39,906 bases of DNA, taken from positions 1-39,906 of the forward strand of contig JALHNV010000027.1 in assembly GCA_022843325.1 (NCBI GenBank). The letters are read 5' to 3'. Below are positions 1 to 8,926 of this stretch, piece by piece. The stretch is from Pseudolabrys sp. GTDB taxonomy: Bacteria; Pseudomonadota; Alphaproteobacteria; Rhizobiales; Xanthobacteraceae. Position numbers and translations under genes: made by a program. The number at the start of each line of letters is the position of its first letter. Positions within the stretch are counted from its first letter, which is position 1. A model generated the notes under the pieces. The model did not search any database, was not told where the DNA came from, and was given only the letters and a program-made list of their open reading frames with translations.

Positions 1-2
1 CG

Positions 3-152
3 CGCGCCCCGCTGCAGATGCGGGTGCGGGACCTGCCGCCGCAGGTTCGCGCCCAGGCGGTGCGGGTGCCGCCAACGCGGCCGCAACGCCCGGTGCAAAC
101 CGCGCCGCAGCAGCGCCGGGTCATCGTCAATGGCCGGATCGTCGTGCGCTAG
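3..152 (+). CDS. C-terminal end of an unknown Pro/Gln/Arg-rich protein (partial)
   Basis: An open frame enters from the left edge and stops at the TAG at 150-152, giving the last 49 residues of a protein. The tail is rich in proline, arginine, glutamine and valine and ends in a short hydrophobic/basic stretch, VIVNGRIVVR. This composition suits the low-complexity C-terminus of a secreted or envelope protein, but no family can be recognised from the fragment. Codons are GC-rich like the rest of the window, which supports real coding. Product unknown. Confidence 0.5.
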   Translation, partial: RAPLQMRVRDLPPQVRAQAVRVPPTRPQRPVQTAPQQRRVIVNGRIVVR

Positions 153-252
153 CGGCTGGCAGACGCCGTTTAACGCTGGAGCCGGTACTTAGCTGTGGAC
201 GCCTGGCCATCGCTTCCCCATCGCGCGGTCAGGCCGCCTAGATTGCCGCCGC

Positions 253-948
253 ATGACAAGTCCTTCCTACCGTAAAGCCCTACGCGCGTTGCTGACCCCG
301 GCCGAACACCGGGTCTTTGCACGGCTCGACACGCCGCAGAAGATCCAGACCTATCTCGACCGCCTGCCGGCCAATTTCGAGCTCGACGGCGACACCATCA
401 TGTCGCCGCGCCGGACGCTGCGGACGCAACTGGCGCATTGCGCCGACGGCTCGCTGCTCGCCGCCGCCGTGCTGGCGTTCCATGGCCGCGAGGCCTGGCT
501 GATGGACCTGCGCTCGCTGCCGAGCGACTTCGACCACATCGTGGTGCTGTTCAAGGAGCGCGGCCTGTGGGGCGCGATCAGCAAGACCAACCACGCCATT
601 CTGCGCTGGCGCGATCCGATCTACCGCAGCTACCGCGAGCTGGCGATGAGCTACGCCCATGAATACTGCCTGCCGGGCGGCAAGAAATCGCTGCTGTCCT
701 ATTCCAGACCGTTCTCGGTCACGCGATTTGCGCCGAAGCGCTGGGTGATCGAGGAAGAAGAGCTGTACTGGCTGATGGACGCGCTTGACGAATGGCCGCA
801 CATTCCGGTGGCGCCGCCGGCGGCGATGCGCAACCGGCGCCGCATGTCGAAAGTAGAACTGCTGTCGCAGGAGGTGGTGGAGTGGCCCGACCCGCGCAAG
901 CCGAAGATCAAAAAGAAACGCGTGGCGAAAAAGGCGGCGCGGGCCTGA
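253..948 (+). CDS. Transglutaminase-like hypothetical protein
   Basis: A 231-residue cytoplasmic protein without signal peptide or membrane segment. The fold looks like the transglutaminase-like cysteine protease superfamily: a Cys at 63 begins a helix (AHCADGSLLAA), a His at 95 lies in a strand (DHIVVLF) and an Asp at 121 follows in LRWRDPIYRS, the Cys-His-Asp order of that superfamily. Its substrate is unknown. The C-terminal 20 residues are strongly basic (Lys/Arg run), which could bind nucleic acid or an acidic partner. There is no clear Shine-Dalgarno before the ATG. A downstream thioesterase lies 55 bp away on the same strand, so co-transcription is possible. The family assignment is inference from motif order; coding is certain from codon pattern and length. 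Confidence 0.7.
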   Translation: MTSPSYRKALRALLTPAEHRVFARLDTPQKIQTYLDRLPANFELDGDTIMSPRRTLRTQLAHCADGSLLAAAVLAFHGREAWLMDLRSLPSDFDHIVVLFKERGLWGAISKTNHAILRWRDPIYRSYRELAMSYAHEYCLPGGKKSLLSYSRPFSVTRFAPKRWVIEEEELYWLMDALDEWPHIPVAPPAAMRNRRRMSKVELLSQEVVEWPDPRKPKIKKKRVAKKAARA

Positions 949-1003
949 CAATTTACGCCGCCCGGGCATCCGGCTAGCATCCGACGCAACAGCCGGAGGC
1001 AGC

Positions 1004-1429
1004 GTGGCGACCTACATTCACCGCAGACAATTGACCGTCGAATGGGGCCAGTGCGACCCCGCCGGCATCGTGTTCAACCCGCGCTTCTTCGAAATGTTCG
1101 ATGTCAGCACCTGGCAGTTGATCCAGACGCTGCTCGGCGTGCCGCAGCAGGATTTCTCCGCCGCCTTTCACGTCGTCGGCGCGCCGCTGGTCGATGCCCG
1201 CGCCAATTTCCTCAAGCCGGCGCGGTTCGGCGACACGATCGAGATCGCCTCGCGCATCGCCGATGTCCGCCGCACCAGTTTCGATATCGAGCACCGCATC
1301 TCGATCGGCGGCGAACTCGCCGTCGACGGCGGCGAGACGCGGGTCTGGGCGGTGCGCGATGCCGGCGACCCGGACCGCATCCGCGCCGTTGCGATTCCCG
1401 CCGACGTCGCCGAACGCTTCGCGGCGTAA
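1004..1429 (+). CDS. Acyl-CoA thioesterase, 4-hydroxybenzoyl-CoA thioesterase type (hotdog fold)
   Basis: A 141-residue single-domain hotdog protein, the normal length for the 4HBT/YbgC group, which hydrolyses acyl- or aroyl-CoA thioesters in the cytoplasm. The N-terminal strand-helix carries the family motif EWGQCDPAGIVFNPRFFE, with the probable catalytic Asp at residue 18 in D-P-A-G-I-V. The start is a GTG at 1004 preceded by GGAGGCA; no ATG fits. It follows the transglutaminase-like gene by 55 bp. The substrate cannot be read from the sequence, and no aromatic-degradation genes adjoin it. Confidence 0.85.
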   Translation: MATYIHRRQLTVEWGQCDPAGIVFNPRFFEMFDVSTWQLIQTLLGVPQQDFSAAFHVVGAPLVDARANFLKPARFGDTIEIASRIADVRRTSFDIEHRISIGGELAVDGGETRVWAVRDAGDPDRIRAVAIPADVAERFAA

Positions 1430-1430
1430 G

Positions 1431-1460
1431 AAAAAAGCCGCCGGGCGGACCCGGCGGCTT
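1431..1460 (-). terminator. Rho-independent terminator of the Spy/CpxP-like gene
   Basis: An 11-bp perfect GC-rich stem (AAGCCGCCGGG / CCCGGCGGCTT, loop CGGA) is followed on the minus strand by a run of T (the A run at 1431-1436). It lies 64 bp past the stop of the minus-strand gene at 1524 and just after the stop of the thioesterase. The U-tract is only on the minus-strand side. Confidence 0.8.
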
Positions 1461-1523
1461 CCTGGGCGATGGCTGCGCGTCGGGGACCGCGGCAGTCATC
1501 GCCCGCTTCTCGTCACCTCAGGT

Positions 1524-2066
1524 CTAGCGCGGACCGCGCTCGCCCTTCTGATGATGCTTCGGGCCGCGATGATCGCGGTGACCGTGCTTGCCGCCGCGCG
1601 GACCGGCGAACTCACGCGCATTAAGACGCGCGAGCGCGACGAAGCGGCGCTTCTGTCCGTCATCGAGGCTCTGGTAGAGCGGCGCGGCCGCGTTGGCGAG
1701 CTTCTTCAGCGCCGTGCCGTTCTCCGTCATCCTGTCCGCACGCATGGCCAGACGCTGCACCGGATCGGCCGGACGATCGGCGCTGGCGCGGGCGGCGAAA
1801 CGCTCCGAACGCTGCTTGGCGACATCGCGCAGCGCGGACTCCATCGCCGGCCAGTTCTTCTCCTGCTCAGCCGTCAGCTTGAGGCCGGCGCGGATCGACG
1901 CGATGCGGGCATCGCCGAACGCGCTGATGTCTTCGGCGCTCGGCTTCCAGCGCTGCGAGGTCTCGGTGGCGCCGGGCCGCGGCGCGTCGGATTTCTGCTG
2001 CGCATAAACCAGCGAGGTGCCGGCGATAACCAGAGCGGTGGTGCCGGCGAGTACAGTCTTCAACAT
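1524..2066 (-). CDS. Spy/CpxP family (LTXXQ motif) periplasmic protein
   Basis: A 180-residue exported protein. Residues 1-23 form a signal peptide (MLKTVLAGTTALVIAGTSL then VYAQQ). The mature part is helical and charged and holds the family motif as LKLTAEQEKNW, followed by a long helix, as in Spy and CpxP periplasmic chaperones/stress sensors. The C-terminal 25 residues are rich in His, Lys, Arg and Gly, an unusual tail that might bind metal. The ATG at 2066 is chosen over an in-frame start 15 bases upstream because GGAGGACA at 2073-2079 is correctly spaced for it. A promoter-like pair and a terminator bracket it, so it is probably monocistronic. Chaperone activity is family knowledge, not shown here. 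Confidence 0.8.
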   Translation of the reverse strand: MLKTVLAGTTALVIAGTSLVYAQQKSDAPRPGATETSQRWKPSAEDISAFGDARIASIRAGLKLTAEQEKNWPAMESALRDVAKQRSERFAARASADRPADPVQRLAMRADRMTENGTALKKLANAAAPLYQSLDDGQKRRFVALARLNAREFAGPRGGKHGHRDHRGPKHHQKGERGPR

Positions 2067-2099
2067 GGGGATGTCCTCCAATGACGTTTCGATGATGTC

Positions 2100-2128
2100 A
2101 GTAGAGGATCGCGACGTTGCCTTATCAA
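2100..2128 (-). promoter_or_regulatory. Candidate sigma-70 promoter of the Spy/CpxP-like gene
   Basis: Minus-strand TTGATA (2123-2128) and TCTACT (2100-2105) are separated by exactly 17 bases, 5/6 and 4/6 matches to the consensus hexamers. Predicted transcription would start near 2093, leaving a leader of about 27 bases before the ATG with the Shine-Dalgarno inside it. Confidence 0.4.
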
Positions 2129-2754
2129 GTTACGGTTTGGACATAGATTACTGAGATGCAACGTTGATTTATATTTGTTCATCCAAGTCGTCGTTTTGTA
2201 CGGGTGAACGAAGTACGCTGCAAAACCTGCGCATGCTTTTGAAAAATAAAAGTGCTCACAGCCTGACAACATCCGTGCGCGGCCCGTCGCAAACCGGTCG
2301 CGGCTGCCGGGAATAAGGTGGCGGCGAAGGTGGCGTGTTGACCTCAAGAACCGGTCAATCGCGATCATGACGGTCACAGCAGATGCCATGATCGCAGTGG
2401 CGGATCGCCGCAGCGCAGCACAATATTCAGGCAGCGCGGTACCCGCCCGCTGATCGCTCGCTGCAACGCCTTGCCCAGCGGCGTTGCGGTGCGGCGGCCG
2501 CGATGCGGAACTGCCAAATCGTGCGACATTCGGCGCCTCCGGGGTTCCCGGACCCATGCAAAAAAGCTTTCAACCGTTGACATAAACGCCGGGCCGGGGA
2601 ACAAATACTTATGGCGCAACGGAAATGAGGCCCGCTGAACCGGACGAATTAAATCGCTCCGGGATCACAGGCTGACGATCAGAAACTGATGTCGCATCCG
2701 CGGGCAGACTTGATGCGCTTGGCTCGTCACAGCGATTGACTGGAGGAAACACTG
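2129..2754. other. Long intergenic region between the Spy/CpxP-like gene and the TAXI TRAP genes
   Basis: About 625 bases without a convincing gene. The part from about 2130 to 2260 is clearly more AT-rich than its surroundings. Two overlapping minus-strand open frames (2060-2557 and 2374-2619) have unnatural composition, no good ribosome sites and no recognisable domain. A TTGACA occurs at 2577 on the plus strand without a convincing -10 at the right spacing. GGAGG lies 8 bases before the ATG at 2755. The region probably carries the TRAP operon promoter and control sites, but none can be pinned down. Confidence 0.5.
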
Positions 2755-3798
2755 ATGAAGTTCAAATTACTCGCTACAACAACGTTCGTCGCCGCCACAT
2801 TGGCCGTGGCCTTTACCGCTTCGGCCATTCAGTCGGCGGACGCGCAGGAGCGCAAGTCGATCCGCTGGTCGACATCCAGCATCGACTCATACGGCTATAA
2901 GGTCGCCGCCACGATGGTGAAGATTGCCGAGGAAGCGCTCGGCGGCGAATACACCATCACCGTGAACCCCTACCCGTCCACGACCGCCTCGATGAAGGCG
3001 GCGATGGATGGCACCGGCGAGATCGGCTACACCGCCGACGTCGGCATGAGCCAGCTCTACGCCGGCGAAGGCGGCTTCAAGGGCTATACCCCGGGCAAGG
3101 GCAAGCTGGTCCATTCCTGGTACGCCTATCCGATGGAATCCTTCATGGCTGTCGCGGCCGACAAGGCCTCGCAGTACAAGTGCCTGAAGGATCTCAGCGG
3201 CAAGCCGACCTTCTTCACCCCGGCCGGCTTCATGAACTGGCTGAACTTCCAGCGCATGTACAAGGCGCTGGGCTACGACTTCAAGCACGTCCAGATCGAT
3301 CCGAAGACGCAGTCGGACGCCCTCAAGGGCGGCACCATCGCGGGTTCGGTGGCCTACACCACGGCCGGCGCCTCGCTGGTGCCGTACTGGAAGGAAACCG
3401 AAATCCGCATGGATCTGGCGATCGTCAATCCGTGCCCGGATGAAGTGGCGAAGCTGAAGGCGGCCGGCCTCATGGTTGCCGAAGTCGATCCGAAGGTGTT
3501 CGCCAAGGACGTCGGCGTGAAGACCATCCAGGGCGTTCCGATCCTGTTCGGCTACAACATGCGCGCCGACATGCCGGAAGACGTCGTCTACAAGCTGGTC
3601 AGCGCTTTCAACAAGAACAGCGCCGCGCTGGCCAAGATGGAGCCCGGCTTCGCACCGATGGCGAAGGACTTCGTCGGCATGCAGGTGGCGGGCATCAACG
3701 CCAACCCGGATATTCCGGTCCATCCCGGCCTTGCCAAGTTCCTGAAGGAACAGAAGGCCTGGAACGACAAGTGGAAGATCGCGACCAGCGGTAGCTGA
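2755..3798 (+). CDS. TAXI family TRAP transporter solute-binding protein
   Basis: A 347-residue periplasmic binding protein. Residues 1-30 are a Sec signal peptide (basic start, hydrophobic core, cleavage near ASAIQSADAQ). The mature protein begins with IRWSTSSIDSYGYKVAA and continues as a two-lobed binding protein; GTGEIGYTADVGMSQLY and LKDLSGKPTFF match the TAXI (TRAP-associated extracytoplasmic immunoglobulin/receptor) group. Two cysteines (CLKDL and NPCPDE) may form a disulfide. TAXI proteins deliver ligands, often dicarboxylates or amino acids, to a fused TRAP permease; the ligand is not predictable here. The permease follows 172 bp downstream. GGAGG supports the start. Confidence 0.9.
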   Translation: MKFKLLATTTFVAATLAVAFTASAIQSADAQERKSIRWSTSSIDSYGYKVAATMVKIAEEALGGEYTITVNPYPSTTASMKAAMDGTGEIGYTADVGMSQLYAGEGGFKGYTPGKGKLVHSWYAYPMESFMAVAADKASQYKCLKDLSGKPTFFTPAGFMNWLNFQRMYKALGYDFKHVQIDPKTQSDALKGGTIAGSVAYTTAGASLVPYWKETEIRMDLAIVNPCPDEVAKLKAAGLMVAEVDPKVFAKDVGVKTIQGVPILFGYNMRADMPEDVVYKLVSAFNKNSAALAKMEPGFAPMAKDFVGMQVAGINANPDIPVHPGLAKFLKEQKAWNDKWKIATSGS

Positions 3799-3817
3799 TC
3801 GTTGAGGCGGTAAAATG

Positions 3818-3849
3818 GGGCGGGGGCTTGCAGGCGCAGGCTCCCGCCC
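3818..3849 (+). promoter_or_regulatory. Strong intercistronic hairpin between TRAP binding protein and permease
   Basis: A stem of about 13 bp (GGGCGGGGGCTTG with CAGGCTCCCGCCC, two G-U pairs, loop CAGGCG) lies 20 bp after the binding-protein stop and 120 bp before the permease start. It has no long U-run. Such a structure between a binding-protein gene and its permease usually stabilises the upstream mRNA or partly terminates, giving more binding protein than permease. The role is inferred. Confidence 0.55.
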
Positions 3850-3970
3850 TCCTCTTATCCACGCGCCTGTCCGCAAGCCTCCAAAAGAGGGGCAAGGGCG
3901 ACGGCGTGACGCCAGACCGGCGGCCGCATGGCCTGCCGGCTGCACTAAAAATCGACCTGGGGACGAGACG

Positions 3971-5989
3971 ATGACGAGCGAACAGATCAAGAGCCAACTC
4001 AGCCTGACAAACGCGATCCTCGTTTTCTCGCTGATCCAATTTAGCTGGCTGGCCTGGTACTTTTACACCGGATCGGGCGGGCCGCAGGAACTGGTGGCGC
4101 GCGTCATGTCGGTCGCATTGATCCTGCAGCTTCTGTTCACCTACCGTCAGGACTATTTCTACAAGTGGCTGCCGCCGCGCGTGAATGACGCCATCGTCAT
4201 CTTCTATATCGGCATCTGCTGCTACGCCTTCTGGCACTTTCATACCCAGTTCGAAGAAATCGCCATCTATCGCCAGGGCTCCTACACCCAGCAGGACTTC
4301 ATCGTCGGCCTGCTGGTGTTCCTGCTGGTGATGGAGATGTCACGGCTGGCGCACCCTGCGCTGTTCTGGATCAACCTCGTGCTGGTCGTCTACACGATGT
4401 ACGGCTACCTCAGCCCGTTCGACTTCTTCTGGCATCCGGGAACGTCGTTCTACCGCATCGTCACGTCGAGTACCGTCGAGTTCTCGACCGGCATCTATGG
4501 CATCTACGGCCAGCTGGCGCTGACGCTGATCGCCGCCTTCCTGCTGCTCGCCGCCGCCGCGCAGGGCTTCGGCGCGCAAAGCGCCATGATCAACGTGATG
4601 CGCCGGCTCGCCGGCCGTTCGCGCCAGATGGTGCCGCAAACCGCCGTGCTCGGCTCGCTCTCGGTCGGCATGATCAGCGGCAGCGGTTCGGCCAACGCGG
4701 TGGTCGTCGGCAGCATCACCATCCCGCTGATGAAACGCTACGGCGTGCCGCCGGCCTTTGCCGCCGCGGTGGAAACCGCGGCCTCGATGGGCGGCCTGCT
4801 GATGCCGCCGCTGATGGGCGTCGGCGCCTTCCTGATGTCCGAATTCATGGGCGTGCCCTACTGGGACGTCGTGGCGCGCGGTTTTGCGCTCGCCATCACC
4901 TATTACATCGCGCTGGCGCTGGCGGTGTACCTGCTCTGCGTCCGCCTGCTGCCGAACGACACCATCGTGGCGCCACCCGTGGCGCGGTACGACCAGGTCA
5001 AGACGTCGATCTTCTTCGGCGCCGTGCTGCTCCTCATATACCTCCTCGGCTATGTCGGCATGGGTGAACTGCTGGCGGCGATCTACACCGCCGGCGCCAT
5101 GTTCGCCGTCCTGCTCGTCAACTTCCTCTACTTCAAATACGTGCTGAAGGACCCGGAGGTCGTAAAGCAATCGCTGTTCGCCAACGTCCGGCTGTGCCTC
5201 GAAACGCACGCCGACATGACGTCCTACCTGACGCTGCTGCTGGCCACGCTCGGCATCATGATCGGCCTGTTCACCGTGACCGGCTTCATCAACCGGATGG
5301 GCGCCACGCTGCTCGATCTGGGGGCGTGGAACATCATGGCGATGATCGCCATGGCCTACCTGTTCGGCTGGCTGGTGGGCGCCGGCCTGCCGCCGACCGC
5401 GACCTACATCATCGGTGCGGTCGTCATCGTCGGCCCGCTGCAACAGCTCGGCGTCAATCCGTGGGTGGCGCACTTCTTCGTGTTCCTGATCTCGGTCTGG
5501 GGCGAGTTGTCGCCGCCCACGTCGCTGACCGCCGCGGTGACGGCACGAATAGCCGACGCATCGTTCATGCGAACGATGTGGGAGGCGCTGAAGATCTGTC
5601 TGCCGATCACGCTGATGACCTTCGGCATCTTCACCCGCTCGGAAATGGTGGTGACCACCGGCTGGCCGCAGATCATGGCGACCGCGTTGGTGCTGATCAG
5701 CGTCTGCGGCGTATCGCTGGCGATGTTCGGACGGTTCATGCAACAGGCGGCGCTCGACATCCCCATACGGCTGCTGCTGGCGGCGGTGTCGCTGGTGGTG
5801 ATGTTCCACCCCGACGCCGCGTGGGCCACCGCCGCGGCCGTGCTCGTGGTGCCGGCGACCATCGCCGGCATCTGGCGGCACAAGTCCATCGCCACGCCGG
5901 AGGCCATCGCCGAGTATCGCGGCGACGAACCGCCGAAGTCGTTGGGCGATCCGAACCTGCTGAACGAGGCCAAGCGCGACTTCGGCTAG
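3971..5989 (+). CDS. TRAP transporter fused permease subunit (DctQ-DctM type, TAXI-associated)
   Basis: A 672-residue inner-membrane protein with well over a dozen hydrophobic segments. The first ~150 residues form a four-helix DctQ-like part; the rest is a DctM-like large permease with the signature helices GSGSANAVVVGSITIPLM and ETAASMGGLLMPPLMGVGAF and, later, GWLVGAGLPPTATYIIGA. This fused arrangement is the usual partner of TAXI binding proteins and drives uptake with an ion gradient. The ATG at 3971 is preceded by GGGGACGAG; a longer in-frame extension back to 3815 would be proline/arginine-rich and overlaps the intercistronic hairpin, so it is rejected. A bidirectional terminator follows 21 bp after the stop. 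Confidence 0.92.
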   Translation: MTSEQIKSQLSLTNAILVFSLIQFSWLAWYFYTGSGGPQELVARVMSVALILQLLFTYRQDYFYKWLPPRVNDAIVIFYIGICCYAFWHFHTQFEEIAIYRQGSYTQQDFIVGLLVFLLVMEMSRLAHPALFWINLVLVVYTMYGYLSPFDFFWHPGTSFYRIVTSSTVEFSTGIYGIYGQLALTLIAAFLLLAAAAQGFGAQSAMINVMRRLAGRSRQMVPQTAVLGSLSVGMISGSGSANAVVVGSITIPLMKRYGVPPAFAAAVETAASMGGLLMPPLMGVGAFLMSEFMGVPYWDVVARGFALAITYYIALALAVYLLCVRLLPNDTIVAPPVARYDQVKTSIFFGAVLLLIYLLGYVGMGELLAAIYTAGAMFAVLLVNFLYFKYVLKDPEVVKQSLFANVRLCLETHADMTSYLTLLLATLGIMIGLFTVTGFINRMGATLLDLGAWNIMAMIAMAYLFGWLVGAGLPPTATYIIGAVVIVGPLQQLGVNPWVAHFFVFLISVWGELSPPTSLTAAVTARIADASFMRTMWEALKICLPITLMTFGIFTRSEMVVTTGWPQIMATALVLISVCGVSLAMFGRFMQQAALDIPIRLLLAAVSLVVMFHPDAAWATAAAVLVVPATIAGIWRHKSIATPEAIAEYRGDEPPKSLGDPNLLNEAKRDFG

Positions 5990-6010
5990 GGCGCCGCCCT
6001 CACCCAACAA

Positions 6011-6039
6011 AAAAGCCGCGCCCACCGGGCGCGGCTTTT
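6011..6039. terminator. Bidirectional rho-independent terminator between TRAP permease and leuA
   Basis: A 13-bp perfect stem (AAAAGCCGCGCCC / GGGCGCGGCTTTT, 3-base loop) has a T-run on both strands. It lies 21 bp after the permease stop and 20 bp after the leuA stop, closing two convergent transcripts. Confidence 0.9.
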
Positions 6040-6059
6040 GCGTTTTCAGCGGAGGCCTA

Positions 6060-7637
<1,578 letters not shown>

Positions 7638-7644
7638 GGAATGA

Positions 7645-7765
7645 TCCTTCTCGTCGCGTGCGCCTTGTGGTGGCGCTCTATGGGTCCTGGTGCCTGTCCG
7701 TCGATCCCCCGAGTGCCCAGGCGCAAAGCGCCCAGCCGGCCCTCAGGGGCGGATAAGGAGAAGGA
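7645..7765 (-). promoter_or_regulatory. leuA leader: Shine-Dalgarno complementary to the leader Leu codons, with a competing stem
   Basis: On the minus-strand transcript the leuA Shine-Dalgarno GAGAAGGA (7645-7652) is the exact 8-base complement of TCCTTCTC (7758-7765), which lies within the Leu codon run CTC-CTT-CTC-CTT of the leader peptide. Between them, CCCCTGAG (7742-7749, containing the leader stop codon) can pair with CTCGGGGG (7706-7713, one G-U) around an inner stem GGCGC-TTT-GCGCC (7720-7732). No terminator with a U-tract is visible. A ribosome stalled on Leu codons would cover the anti-Shine-Dalgarno and free leuA, so translational attenuation is inferred. Confidence 0.5.
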
Positions 7766-7856
7766 GCGTTCCCAGAATCAGGTTCGCCGCGGGCGCCGGT
7801 GCCACGGATGTGGCGGCCGCCCGTTCGATCGCGCAGGTGGTCTGCCGCGTCGACAT
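7743..7856 (-). CDS. leuA leader peptide (Leu-rich, 37 aa)
   Basis: A short frame from ATG 7856 to TGA 7743, preceded by GAGGG 11 bases upstream. Its C-terminal end reads NLILGTLLLLIRP, six leucines within nine residues, just before the stop; an in-frame GTG at 7805 would give a 20-residue form. A Leu-codon cluster about 105 bases before leuA is the hallmark of an amino-acid attenuation leader, and such leaders upstream of leuA are known in proteobacteria. Two of the codons in the run are CTT, in a genome that favours CTG and CTC, which helps create the pairing with the leuA ribosome site. Start choice is uncertain; the leader identity is fairly secure. Confidence 0.7.
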   Translation of the reverse strand: MSTRQTTCAIERAAATSVAPAPAANLILGTLLLLIRP

Positions 7857-8019
7857 TGGCAAGTGAACCCTCGTTTCGGTGCCAGGATAGCGGCTTCAGG
7901 TGAAATCCGCGTTAAATCCCGGCCGATCCCCGCTTCTAGCGGAAACCCGGCGATGAAATCAAGCACGGCAATAGGTCAGCATGGCTGACTGGTCGTGCGT
8001 TGCGCTGGTGCCATGTCCT

Positions 8020-8901
8020 CTATTTTTCGGCCAGCAGCGCCTCTTTGGCCTCTTGCAGGGCGGTCAGCGCCGCCCCCTCGACTGTCGGATAGGCCAGATC
8101 GAGCCGTTCCATCGCCCCCACCACGGCCCCTGCCACCGCGAGGCGCGTAAACCACTTGTTGTCCGCGGGAATGACGAACCACGGCGCGTCGTCGCGGCTG
8201 GTCTGGCGGATCGCCTCCTCGTAGGCGGCCATGTATTTCGGCCAGAGCTTGCGCTCGGACACGTCGCTCATCGAAAACTTCCAGTTCTTGGCCGGCTCGT
8301 CGATGCGCTCCAGGAAACGCTTGCGCTGCTCGTCACGCGACACGTTCAGGAAAAACTTCAGCACCAGCGTGCCGTTGCGCGCGAGATGACGCTCGAAGGC
8401 ACGGATGTCATCGAAGCGCTGCTGCCAGATCTTCTTGCCGGTCAGAGCTTCAGGCAGCCTTTGCCGGGCGAGATATTCCTGGTGGATGCGCACCGTCAGC
8501 ACTTCCTCGTAGTGCGAGCGGTTGAAGATGCCGATGCGGCCGCGTTCCGGCAGCGCCTTGGCGATGCGCCACAGGAAATCGTGGTCGAGTTCTTCCTCGC
8601 TCGGCGCCTTGAACGAATGCACCTGAACGCCCTGCGGATTGACTCCGCTCATGACGTGCTTGATGGCGCCGTCCTTGCCGGCCGCGTCCATTGCCTGAAA
8701 CACCAGCAGCACCGACCATCTGTTGTGGGCGTAAAGCCTCTCCTGCAATTCCGCCAGCTTCTCGATGCTGTCCTTGAGCAGCTTTTTGGCGTCGTCCTTG
8801 CCGATGGAGAGGCCGCAGCATTCCGCCGGGCTGTGATCGGACAGCTTGAACTTGGCCGGCTTGTCGATGCGGAAGCGCCTGGCGAGCTTGTCGAGTTTCA
8901 T
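8020..8901 (-). CDS. Polyphosphate kinase 2 family protein
   Basis: A 293-residue PPK2-family enzyme that transfers phosphate between polyphosphate and nucleotides in the cytoplasm. The P-loop is QAMDAAGKDGA (residues 69-79), preceded by the RWSVLLVFQ strand; FNRSHYEEVL is the Walker B/lid-side motif; the basic RDEQRKRFLERI helix forms the lid. The single-domain length is typical of the short PPK2 proteins; whether it favours AMP, ADP or GDP cannot be read. The ATG at 8901 has AAAGGA at good spacing; an upstream in-frame start would overlap the Nudix gene. It is probably the last gene of a pdxY-Nudix-PPK2 operon, 25 bp after the Nudix stop. Confidence 0.9.
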   Translation of the reverse strand: MKLDKLARRFRIDKPAKFKLSDHSPAECCGLSIGKDDAKKLLKDSIEKLAELQERLYAHNRWSVLLVFQAMDAAGKDGAIKHVMSGVNPQGVQVHSFKAPSEEELDHDFLWRIAKALPERGRIGIFNRSHYEEVLTVRIHQEYLARQRLPEALTGKKIWQQRFDDIRAFERHLARNGTLVLKFFLNVSRDEQRKRFLERIDEPAKNWKFSMSDVSERKLWPKYMAAYEEAIRQTSRDDAPWFVIPADNKWFTRLAVAGAVVGAMERLDLAYPTVEGAALTALQEAKEALLAEK

Positions 8902-8926
8902 GGACGTCCTTTCGGTCGAAGCCAGC

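Noticed and set aside
2374..2619. Minus-strand 81-codon frame in the intergenic region
   Set aside because: Basic, low-information protein with no ribosome site, overlapping another poor frame; no positive evidence.
4340..6025. 561-codon minus-strand frame opposite the TRAP permease
   Set aside because: Reverse-strand shadow of a membrane protein gene; it also reads through the bidirectional terminator.
7778..7966. Another short minus-strand frame in the leuA leader region
   Set aside because: No cluster of Leu codons and an Arg/Pro-rich end; the leader frame at 7743-7856 in another phase explains the region better.
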